DNA from: CAZSNT01 sp964607765
GTDB lineage: Bacteria > Verrucomicrobiota > Lentisphaeria > Oligosphaerales > JABHEG01
NCBI GenBank assembly: GCA_964607765.1
Contig: CAZSNT010000012.1
Span: 32,226-96,225 of the forward strand
Reading direction: 5' to 3'
DNA length: 64,000 bases
Below are positions 35,809-43,413 of the stretch, one piece after another; the first letter of the stretch is position 1; each line of letters begins with the position of its first letter. The notes below the pieces were generated by a model that saw only the letters and a program-made list of their open reading frames with translations, was not told the origin of the DNA and searched no databases. The translations under genes were made by a program, and so were the position numbers.

Positions 35809-36939
35809 TCAGCCCACGCGGTGCTGTTCGCGGTAGGCGCTGGCCGACAGGTTGGTCTCGCGCTTGAGCGCAGTGCCGAGGTTGGTGCTGTTGCTGTAGC
35901 CGCAGGCGTGCGCGATGGTGTCGATCTTGGCATCGGTGTCGAGCAGCATGCGCTTGGCATGACGTAGTCGCAGGCGCCGCAACTCCGCGCCCGGGCCGCG
36001 TCCGATCACCCGTTTGAAGGCCTCCTGCAAGCCACGGTACGATATGCCGGCGATCGGCTCCAGATCCCTCAAACAGAGGGGCTCGCCGAAATGCTCGCGC
36101 AAGTGTCGCAACGCCCGCGACACGCCGGGGTGCGACACAGCCACCACATCGGTGCTCTGGCGGCGAACCACGCCGGCGGGCGCCACGAGCAGGGGCTCGG
36201 CGTCCGGGCCGATGGTCCCCGCCATGTACTGCTGCAGCCGCTCAGCGGCTCGATAGCCCAACTCTTCCTGGCGGGTGTCAATACTGGAAAGCGGAATCCG
36301 AAGACACTCACAAACAAACTCGATGTTGTCCGTGCCCAGAACGGCCACTTCCTCCGGCACCCGAATCCCGCGACTCGCACAGACCTCCACCAGTTCCGCG
36401 GCCAGGTTCTCCTGCCCGCAGTAGATCCCCACGGGGCGCGGCAATCCGGTCAGCAAGCCATGGACGGCCTCCTCATACTCAGGCCAGTGGTTGCGCAGTC
36501 TGTCTGCCGGAGTCATCAGCGAAAAGACACCCTCCTCGGCCACGCCCCGAGCGCGTAGCGCCGCGGCGAACGCACGCCCACGCACGGTCGACGCCCAGAC
36601 TCCCTTCTGCCCGAAAAACGCGAACGTGCGGAATCCGCACCCCAGCAGATGCTCCGCCGCCTGCTGCCCGACCGCCTCGTTGTCCACCAGCACACGGGGC
36701 ACGGGGATCGGCATCGTCACCGGTGTCAGATCCACACAGGGCATGTTCAGACCGACGATCAGTTTGGCCAGCCGTCGGTCGTAGCTGACAATCGCGCCGT
36801 CGCCCTCCCACCCGCCCAATACCTGCGGTGTGAACAGCATCTGCGTGGACAAGTGCCAGTCGTGCTCCGCGGCGTATCGCGCGATGCCACGCACAATCCG
36901 GTAGTCCCCCCACCCCAGAGCGATTAGAACGCTGCGCAT
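35809..36939 (-). CDS. XylR-type transcriptional regulator (LacI-like sensor, AraC DNA-binding domain)
   Basis: A 376-residue regulator. The GAGAGGA site favours ATG 36939 (MRSVLIALGWGDYRIVRGI) over an earlier ATG. Residues about 1-265 form a periplasmic-binding-protein-like sugar sensor (VLVDNEAVGQQAAEHLLGCG, VLGTDNIEFVCE, SSIDTRQEELGYRAAERL). Residues about 275-375 are an AraC double helix-turn-helix (HFGEPLCLRDLEPIAGISYR, LRHAKRMLLDT, IDTIAHACGYSNSTNLG). This is the architecture of XylR, which responds to xylose in proteobacteria. Here it is 28 bases downstream of a sulfatase gene and just upstream of the GH10 xylanase, its most likely target. Confidence 0.92.
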   Translation of the reverse strand: MRSVLIALGWGDYRIVRGIARYAAEHDWHLSTQMLFTPQVLGGWEGDGAIVSYDRRLAKLIVGLNMPCVDLTPVTMPIPVPRVLVDNEAVGQQAAEHLLGCGFRTFAFFGQKGVWASTVRGRAFAAALRARGVAEEGVFSLMTPADRLRNHWPEYEEAVHGLLTGLPRPVGIYCGQENLAAELVEVCASRGIRVPEEVAVLGTDNIEFVCECLRIPLSSIDTRQEELGYRAAERLQQYMAGTIGPDAEPLLVAPAGVVRRQSTDVVAVSHPGVSRALRHLREHFGEPLCLRDLEPIAGISYRGLQEAFKRVIGRGPGAELRRLRLRHAKRMLLDTDAKIDTIAHACGYSNSTNLGTALKRETNLSASAYREQHRVG

Positions 36940-36967
36940 CGGCTTCCTCTCCCGCATGGAAAGAACG

Positions 36968-38341
36968 CTACCCGCGCTTCTTCCAGACGATGCTCTCGAC
37001 GGTGACCGGCATATCCCAGGACTGGGGTGGCTGGGGTTCTCCGAGCGGGTCGGCGTCCTGTGCCGGCCAGGTGGGGATCAGCTTCTCGAACTTTGCCCTC
37101 GACGCCAGTGCCGCCGCGCTCTCGGCGCCCGTGATGTCGGTGGTCTCCTCCGGGTCTTCTTTCAAATCGATCAGCTTCTCCGGCTGTCGATCGGGACCGA
37201 CGTAGAGCTTGTAGCGTTCATCGCGGACCACGCGGTCCCGGAAGAACCACTCGTTCTCCACACCGCGGTCACTGACCTTGGCGTTGTTCTGCCCGCCCAT
37301 GGCCAGGATCCACTCACGCGCCGTCCGGGAGGTCTCGCCGCGCAGGTAGGCCGCGACGGACGTGCCGTCCACTTTGTCTGCTCCGGGAACGGGTTGGCCG
37401 GCCAGGTCCGCAAAGGTCGGGACCATGTCAGTGAAGTCGATCAGCGCTTCGCTGACGCGTCCGGGCGGAATGGTCCCGGGCCAGCTGGCCACAAAGGGGA
37501 TATTCACTCCCGGCTCGACCGTCTTGCCCTTGCCGCCGCGCACGAGCCGCTCACTGATGTGGCCGCGGATCTGTCCCGCGGTCCCGTTGTCGGCCGTGAA
37601 GATCACGAGCGTCTCCTCGCGGATGCCCATCTCGTCCAGGGCCTCTACGAGACGCCCGACAAGGTAGTCGGAGTACCGGACCATGGCCTTGTGCTTGTCC
37701 AGTTTTGTCTCGACATCCGGTTCGTGGGGCGTGGTGGTGAACGGTGTGTGCGTCAGCACCATGGGGTAGTAGATGAAGAACGGGTTGCCGGCAGCGCTCT
37801 GCTTGCGCGCGAAGTCGATCGCGTATTCGGAGAAGATGTCCGGGCCGAACGCTCCCGGGTAAGTCTGTGCAGGGCGGTCCCTGGTGACGATGTACGGATC
37901 CCAGTAGCGCTCGGCGCTGGGCGGATTGCCGGTCTCGTAACCGGTCCACATGCACCAGTCGTCGAACCCGGCGTTGTGCATGGCGTCCGGCTCGATGCGG
38001 AAGTCGTTGATCTGCCACTTGCCGACCGCCGCGGTCGCGTATCCTGCTCCGCGCATCATCAACCCCAGATTGCAGGGATAGGCCTCGACATCATACCGGG
38101 CCGTTCCCCAGCGCGGCACGTCCCAGTGATTGACCCAGCCGTTGCGGTAGGGGTATTGCCCGGTCAGCAGGCACATCCGCGACGGCGTGCACTGCGGCAT
38201 GCTGTAGACGTTCTCGAAACGCACGCCCCCGGCAGCCAGGGCGGCGATGTTCGGTGTCTCGATGTCCGTTGCGCCGTAGCAGTCGATCCACTCCTTGCCC
38301 AAGTCGTCAAGGAGGATGAAGACGATGTTCGGTTTCGACAT
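36968..38341 (-). CDS. Cytoplasmic sulfatase (Cys-type, CTPSR)
   Basis: A 457-residue sulfatase beginning MSKPNIVFILLDDLGKEW, without a signal peptide. ATG 38341 has an AGGGAAAG site; a GTG five codons earlier that overlaps the previous stop is the alternative. It has CTPSR (Cys51), AAVGKWQIND, FTADNGTAGQIRG and EPGVNIPFVASWPG. The GKWQ in place of the usual GKWH changes a residue that normally contacts the sulfate or metal site, which may matter for specificity. It is co-transcribed with the SASA esterase upstream and the XylR-type regulator downstream. Confidence 0.92.
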   Translation of the reverse strand: MSKPNIVFILLDDLGKEWIDCYGATDIETPNIAALAAGGVRFENVYSMPQCTPSRMCLLTGQYPYRNGWVNHWDVPRWGTARYDVEAYPCNLGLMMRGAGYATAAVGKWQINDFRIEPDAMHNAGFDDWCMWTGYETGNPPSAERYWDPYIVTRDRPAQTYPGAFGPDIFSEYAIDFARKQSAAGNPFFIYYPMVLTHTPFTTTPHEPDVETKLDKHKAMVRYSDYLVGRLVEALDEMGIREETLVIFTADNGTAGQIRGHISERLVRGGKGKTVEPGVNIPFVASWPGTIPPGRVSEALIDFTDMVPTFADLAGQPVPGADKVDGTSVAAYLRGETSRTAREWILAMGGQNNAKVSDRGVENEWFFRDRVVRDERYKLYVGPDRQPEKLIDLKEDPEETTDITGAESAAALASRAKFEKLIPTWPAQDADPLGEPQPPQSWDMPVTVESIVWKKRG

Positions 38342-38352
38342 TGCTTTCCCTG

Positions 38353-39420
38353 TCACTGTTGATCCTGTTTCAGCAGTTCGACCATCGCCTGGCCCATGGC
38401 TTCGCCGACGTTCATATAGGTTTCGGCATTGCCGCCGTAGTGGCCGCCGGAACTGCCGCCTCTGGACAGCGGGTGCGTGTAAACAGCGGCGACGTTACCT
38501 TTGAACTCGGGGTACTTGCCGGACTTGCCGTCGACAGCGAACATGGCATCGAGGACTCTCCCCCCACCGTCAGTGGCGCCCTTCCTGGTCTGGCCGAGTG
38601 TGGCGCAGACGAACTTCGCGTTGGGCGCATTGAAGTCCTTGCGAAGTTGTTTGATGAGAAGAACGAGGTTCTTCTCGTACCGGCTGGAGAGCGCCGCGCT
38701 GCGGCTGTCCCGATCGCCCTGCCACCAGAAAAAGCCGGCGATCTCGTACTCGGTCGCACCGGGGTAGTGCTTGTCGAGCTCGGCCAGCACCTTCTTCGCT
38801 CTGTCAACATCGCCTTCGTATTGCAGGCCCGCGTACCAACCGATCTTCTTCGGCTCCGTGCCTTTCTGCCAGCGTTCGGGCGAGCCCTTGTAGCCGGGAT
38901 GGACCCACGTGATGCCTTTGCCGTCCGTGAACTCGAACGACTCGCTTCCGGGCGGCAGCAAGTCCCACCCCAGCGCACGATTCCCGATGCAGCTCTTGAG
39001 GATCATCACGGGCGCGTCGACGGCATGCCCCACGCTGTGCCCGATCCCGTATTCCGGCCCGATCCTCCCGCCCTTGATCGTCATCCACTCGTTGTTGAAT
39101 TTCCGCGTCTTGCCGGGGCCGCCGCTGCCCATTACGCGCACGTTCCGGACATCCTGGCGTACGGTCCATGCGCCCGCTTCGTCGACGAGGAACGGATAGA
39201 GGCCTTTCGCTTTCACCGCGTGCTCGAGCGACCCGTCACCGCCCTTGACCTTGCCGGCGCCCACCATGTTCGACTGCCCGAGTAGAATGAAGACCTTCAC
39301 CGGCTTGGTCATATCGGCCGGCTTGCCGTCCGGATCAGGCAGCTCCGCCTGCAGGCAGGGCACGGTCACGAAAAGGCCGAGAAGCGCGGCCACGAGGGGC
39401 ATTGTGTTTCTCATGTTCAT
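38353..39420 (-). CDS. Exported SASA-type carbohydrate esterase (sialate O-acetylesterase-like)
   Basis: A 355-residue SGNH-type esterase with a signal peptide (MRNTMPLVAALLGLFVTVPC) and the nucleophile motif FILLGQSNMVG (Ser50), SGGPGKTRKFNNEW, GFFWWQGDRD and a C-terminal SGGHYGGNAETYMNVG containing the catalytic histidine region. The family removes acetyl groups from sugars; in PVC loci the target is usually an acetylated polysaccharide rather than sialic acid. The ATG at 39420 overlaps the stop of the GH106-like gene (ATGA). Confidence 0.87.
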   Translation of the reverse strand: MNMRNTMPLVAALLGLFVTVPCLQAELPDPDGKPADMTKPVKVFILLGQSNMVGAGKVKGGDGSLEHAVKAKGLYPFLVDEAGAWTVRQDVRNVRVMGSGGPGKTRKFNNEWMTIKGGRIGPEYGIGHSVGHAVDAPVMILKSCIGNRALGWDLLPPGSESFEFTDGKGITWVHPGYKGSPERWQKGTEPKKIGWYAGLQYEGDVDRAKKVLAELDKHYPGATEYEIAGFFWWQGDRDSRSAALSSRYEKNLVLLIKQLRKDFNAPNAKFVCATLGQTRKGATDGGGRVLDAMFAVDGKSGKYPEFKGNVAAVYTHPLSRGGSSGGHYGGNAETYMNVGEAMGQAMVELLKQDQQ

Positions 39421-42400
39421 TCTTCTTCTCCTCTTGTCAGGACCCGGACGGGGCCGAACAGGCCCGATGTCGGCTCGCCGCGATACAGCGAGGGAATGGT
39501 CTGGTAATGGTTGGCCAGCGTGTTGTAGACTAGTACCTCGAGATCGTTCTCGCCAGGTTCAAGCAGCCCGGCCACATCGAACGTCCACGGTGGCGCGGGG
39601 CGCACCCCGGCCTTCTGCCCGTTCACGCTGACTTCGGCTGTGGCGACTACGCGGCCCAGGTCGAGCGTGAGGTCGCCTCGCGCTTGCTCCGCGGTCAGCG
39701 TGACCGTCGTGCGGTACCGTACGCCGCCGGAGTAGTTGTTCAGCACGCCGAGCTCCGCCCAGTCGCCGAGAGGCATGATGCCGCTGCCGCTGGTCTCAAC
39801 CGCGATCGGCTCGGGGATCGCCGCGCCGCCGCTGCGACCGGTGCGTGGCGACAGGCGCAGAGCGACAACAGCCGCGGTCTCGACGGGGCGCCGGGCTTCG
39901 AACCGACCGTTGCCTTTGTCGACCATCGGCTTGCCGTCCAGCCACGCTTGTACCGGCCCCCGAGACTGTGCCTGGACGTGGATGGCGATGGTCCCCGGGG
40001 CGGAGAGGAACCGGAACCACTCCGCGGGCGCTTCACCGGCATACGGGTCGAAGGGAATGACGCCCGGATCGTTGTACCATCGCATGGCCAGCCTCTGTCG
40101 CTCTGCCGGCAGCGGCGTGTCGTGGCGGCGCAGCACGATGTGGCTCTCGCCATGGTCGTCGTAGCGGACCAGCAACGCCGTCAAGCCAGCCTCGAGAGAA
40201 ACGGGCTGCGTCAGGTCACTGACGCGTTTGCCGCCGATGAACACGGCGGCTGGTGTGTTGACCGGCGAGGCGTTGGTGGCCGCCGGGGCAGGGGAGCTGA
40301 CGTGGACGGTCACGGCCGTTGGTTCGGACACGGCAACGCAGCTCCAAAGGTAGTAGCGGCTGCGCGCTTCCGCGTTCAGCACGGTGGCGCCGCAGACCCG
40401 GTTCTCGCGTTCGCCAAGGCGAATGAAGTGGTCGGCAATCGTTCCCTTCAGGCCGTGGAAGCCCTGGTGGCCAGGATCTCCTTCCCGGCCGTAACGCCAG
40501 GAAAACTCGTACAGCCGCCAGCGGAACGTCCGGCCGTCAACCGTGACAGGCACCGCAGGATCGACGCGGCCGAGCTTGGCGAGCTCGGCATCCAGCGTCC
40601 CAACGTCGACTGTCTCCGGGACTGGCCCGAGCAGGTAGAACTGCGGGCCGTGGCCATGCAGTTGTGTCTCCCAGGCAGAGTCGTCCGTCGTCGGTAGCAT
40701 TGCGGAGTTCGCAAGCTCCGCTGTTTCCCGCGCCCAGGCGAACCGCCGCGCCTCCACACCGACCGTTCCATTCGCCGGCGTGACGGGCAGCCGGAAATCG
40801 CCGAACCGGTTATCCATCGTGGGCTCGAACCCAACCCGCCACCTGCTGTCGGTCAGATCCCGCACCAACGTCGCTGCCCGCGCCTCGCTCCCAGTTCCTC
40901 GCTGCCCGCTCCTCGCTCCCAGTTCCTGTCCTGCATCCCGCATCCTGCATTCGCTCGGTCTTGGCGCGTCCGGCGTGAAAACCACGATCTGCGCTTCGCA
41001 GCGTTCGAGCGGCAGCACGACCTGCGTTCGGGTTGCGGACTCCGCAACAACGCGGAGCGGAGCGACGTTGCCCGTCCACGCGTCCCAGATCTCGACCCGG
41101 CCTTTGGCTCGGAACTCGACCACATCGCCGGGCTCGGCTCCCATCACCAGATACACGTCACGCGGTCCCACCTTGCGATGCTGCGCCTGAACTGTTCCGT
41201 CGACTGCTCGGACATCCTGGACAAAGGCGTCGCGGATCACGTTGACGGCCTCGTCCGTGCTGTTCAGACGACGATCCGGTCGGAAGGCCTGCTCGTTCAG
41301 CGCCGAGAGTTCTGCGTCGTTGCGTCCCGCGCGGTCCGAGGCGGCCGGCAGCGCGCCAAGTGCCAGGACGTTGCCGCCCGCCTGGGCAAAGGCGGCGGCC
41401 TTTTCCAGGCTCAGCCAGCGGACCGCGTCCATGTCCGGGAAGACAAGTGCCCTGTAGGAGGCGCCGGCGTCTTTGACAATCAGTCTGTCCCCTTCCACGA
41501 CGGCACGCGCCAACGACTGGTGATCGATGAAGTCGAAGTTGATCCCCGCTGCCATGAGTTTCCGGCCGAGCTCGAACGCGGCGTCGCGCGCCATGTCTGC
41601 CGCGGTGTGGCGTCGCGAAGGCGGAGTCCCGTTCAGCTCCGCCTCGTACGGGACGACCGGATAGATCACGGCCACGTCGCAGACATGCCGTCCCTGGCTC
41701 ATCAGATAGGACAGCCGCTCGACGTACTTCAGGAGGCCGCCCATGTGGTTCCAGTAGGGCATGCGGAAATGGTAGGAGGGCGGCGCCCATTCCCAGTGCG
41801 AGCCGAACGTGGTGGTGTAGAACCCGTGCAGGCTGAGCAGGTTGCAGCCGTAGAGGTAATTCTCGCAGGTCGCCTTTGTTATCTGTTCGGTGGTGGCGCC
41901 CCAGCCCAGACTGTGGTACCCCTCCAGCTGCACCCGGGGCAGTTGATAGAGGCTGGCGATGGACGACGAGACTTTGCCCTTGATCAGGTCGGCCTTGCCG
42001 CCCGGGGTATCGTGTCCGGGCGCCGTGTACCAGCGGATGGCGCGGTAGTAGTCGCCATAGGCGTCCGGCTCGAGGCCGCGTCCGTGGTTGTCGCAGCCGA
42101 AGATGATCCCGCGCGAGGCGTGCCAGCGATAGACGGGCTCGAAGTAGCGCTCCTCCATCAGGCTCATGCGTACGTCAGCGTAGTCGATGCGTACCTTCGG
42201 TGTGATGTCGCCCATGTCCGCCCACATCGCGGGCAGAACTTCCATCAGGTCGTAGCCTTTGCGGCGGCAGAACTCGGCGAGGAAATCGCCGTTCCAGGCG
42301 AGCTTGCCCAGGCCCACTTTGAGCTCGTCGTTGAAGAAGTAATTCAGGTTCGCGCACGACGTGTCGGGAGCGTGGTCCTCGAATTTCTGGTAGAAGCCGC

Positions 42401-43091
42401 GGATGACTGTGTCGCCGGCCCCGGGCATCAGCGAGTTGAGCGTGCCGTCTCTGCGAGCTGCGCCGAAGGTCCACACTTCCCATTCACCGGCCGGTGCCGT
42501 CCAGGCAATCCTGCCGTTCTGGACCAGATGCGTGAGGTCGATGCCGCCTCGCTGCAGCGTCCCATCCCGTACTTCGTAGGCGCGCGCGGCAAACAGATCG
42601 TCAACGCATGGGACAGCGTCCGTCTCGCCGTCGCGCAGGCGCCGCCGTTCGCCTGCGACCAGTTCGATCGCGTTCAGTTCCGGCCTGGAGTAGAACAGGC
42701 GGCGGAACAGGTTGTCCCCACCGTTTGGCCAGTCGAGCGTGTACGTGCTCAGCCCAATGCCCATGCCGAGCCTGCCGCATTCCCTCGAGATCCTGCCGTA
42801 GACCTGCCACCACGCAGCGGTGAACAGCTCCGGCTCGGCCGTGTCGGTCGGCCATCCGGGTGTATCGTGGTGCGAGTAGTTGACCTGGAAGCCGCTGATG
42901 CCTTTGCTGTGCAGCTCGCGCACCTGCCACAGCATCCGATCCACATCCAGAGCGTCCCCGGACCACCACCAGAACGGCACTTCGCCGTACCCCGGCGGCG
43001 GCTCCTGGAATCCGGGCAAGGCGTCGAGGTCAGGGGAGCGGTCCGGATAACCCGGCGCGGAAATCGTGTAGTTCAAGGGAGGTCTGAGCAT
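39417..43091 (-). CDS. Large GH106-like (alpha-L-rhamnosidase family) glycoside hydrolase
   Basis: A 1224-residue protein whose start resembles GH106 enzymes: GEVPFWWWSGDALDVDRMLW and ISGFQVNYSHHDTPGWPT, then a TIM barrel with NYFFNDELKVGLGKLAWNGD, a beta-rich middle, and C-terminal jelly-roll modules (VRYRTTVTLTAEQARGDLTL, VAGLLEPGENDLEVLVYNTL). The start ATG 43091 is chosen because a good promoter ends at about 43186, which excludes the longer frame; its ribosome site is weak. No signal peptide is visible, which is unusual for the family. Residues about 711-740 come from an in-frame low-complexity repeat. One TGCGGACTCCGCA palindrome lies at 41034-41046. Rhamnosidase activity is inferred. 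Confidence 0.75.
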   Translation of the reverse strand: MLRPPLNYTISAPGYPDRSPDLDALPGFQEPPPGYGEVPFWWWSGDALDVDRMLWQVRELHSKGISGFQVNYSHHDTPGWPTDTAEPELFTAAWWQVYGRISRECGRLGMGIGLSTYTLDWPNGGDNLFRRLFYSRPELNAIELVAGERRRLRDGETDAVPCVDDLFAARAYEVRDGTLQRGGIDLTHLVQNGRIAWTAPAGEWEVWTFGAARRDGTLNSLMPGAGDTVIRGFYQKFEDHAPDTSCANLNYFFNDELKVGLGKLAWNGDFLAEFCRRKGYDLMEVLPAMWADMGDITPKVRIDYADVRMSLMEERYFEPVYRWHASRGIIFGCDNHGRGLEPDAYGDYYRAIRWYTAPGHDTPGGKADLIKGKVSSSIASLYQLPRVQLEGYHSLGWGATTEQITKATCENYLYGCNLLSLHGFYTTTFGSHWEWAPPSYHFRMPYWNHMGGLLKYVERLSYLMSQGRHVCDVAVIYPVVPYEAELNGTPPSRRHTAADMARDAAFELGRKLMAAGINFDFIDHQSLARAVVEGDRLIVKDAGASYRALVFPDMDAVRWLSLEKAAAFAQAGGNVLALGALPAASDRAGRNDAELSALNEQAFRPDRRLNSTDEAVNVIRDAFVQDVRAVDGTVQAQHRKVGPRDVYLVMGAEPGDVVEFRAKGRVEIWDAWTGNVAPLRVVAESATRTQVVLPLERCEAQIVVFTPDAPRPSECRMRDAGQELGARSGQRGTGSEARAATLVRDLTDSRWRVGFEPTMDNRFGDFRLPVTPANGTVGVEARRFAWARETAELANSAMLPTTDDSAWETQLHGHGPQFYLLGPVPETVDVGTLDAELAKLGRVDPAVPVTVDGRTFRWRLYEFSWRYGREGDPGHQGFHGLKGTIADHFIRLGERENRVCGATVLNAEARSRYYLWSCVAVSEPTAVTVHVSSPAPAATNASPVNTPAAVFIGGKRVSDLTQPVSLEAGLTALLVRYDDHGESHIVLRRHDTPLPAERQRLAMRWYNDPGVIPFDPYAGEAPAEWFRFLSAPGTIAIHVQAQSRGPVQAWLDGKPMVDKGNGRFEARRPVETAAVVALRLSPRTGRSGGAAIPEPIAVETSGSGIMPLGDWAELGVLNNYSGGVRYRTTVTLTAEQARGDLTLDLGRVVATAEVSVNGQKAGVRPAPPWTFDVAGLLEPGENDLEVLVYNTLANHYQTIPSLYRGEPTSGLFGPVRVLTRGEEE
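40872..40957 (-). repeat. In-frame low-complexity repeat inside the GH106-like gene
   Basis: The minus strand reads two near-copies of GGAACTGGGAGCGAGGMGCG with GGGCAGCGA between and after them, preceded by a triple ATGCAGGATGCGGGATGCAGG run. It encodes about 28 polar residues (ECRMRDAGQELGARSGQRG and on) between two beta-domains. The composition matches the purine-rich spacers elsewhere in the window rather than the flanking coding sequence. Confidence 0.7.
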
Positions 43092-43192
43092 GATTCGCTT
43101 GTCTGACGAGGCAGGGGATTGCAGGGAAGGTGTCCGGATGCCGTCGTTCGTTAGTTGCTGGCACGAGGCTCTGTGTGGGTGTTCGCGCAATG

Positions 43193-43221
43193 ATCATAAG
43201 CCGCGTATGATCCGCAGTCAA
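43193..43221 (-). promoter_or_regulatory. Sigma70-type promoter for the GH106-SASA-sulfatase-XylR operon
   Basis: TTGACT (43216-43221) and TATGAT (43193-43198) on the minus strand are separated by exactly 17 bases. Transcription would start near 43186, about 95 bases before the GH106 start. This is one of the two best promoters in the window and indicates an internal transcription unit inside the gene cluster. Confidence 0.7.
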
Positions 43222-43297
43222 GCCACGCTCGTCCCCATGAGGGGAGTGGGGCAGGGGGGGGCCTGCGTGTGGTCCCAGGGGAGACAACATGCATCCC

Positions 43298-43388
43298 CCT
43301 CGCCAACGGCGAGGAACATCGCAGCCCAGGGAGAATCCCTGGGGGATACACGTCATCCCGTCCCTCACCCCGCACGCTGAAGGCGTGC
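43298..43388. repeat. Three-hairpin intergenic element in a 322-base spacer
   Basis: Three perfect stems follow one another: CCTCGCC/GGCGAGG (43298-43314), CCCAGGGA/TCCCTGGG (43325-43343) and GCACGC/GCGTGC (43372-43388). Each is adjacent to an AACAT(C/G)-type word (ATGTT on the minus strand). They lie between the fusion sulfatase stop and the promoter of the GH106 operon and could act as a transcript end or processing site. The rest of the 43092-43413 spacer has no gene. Confidence 0.6.
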
Positions 43389-43413
43389 AACATCGCCCCG
43401 GAACTGATCTCGA

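Noticed and set aside
43092..43190. Longer start for the GH106-like gene at 43190
   Set aside because: That ATG lies at the predicted transcription start just downstream of the -10 box, and the extra 33 residues show no family similarity.
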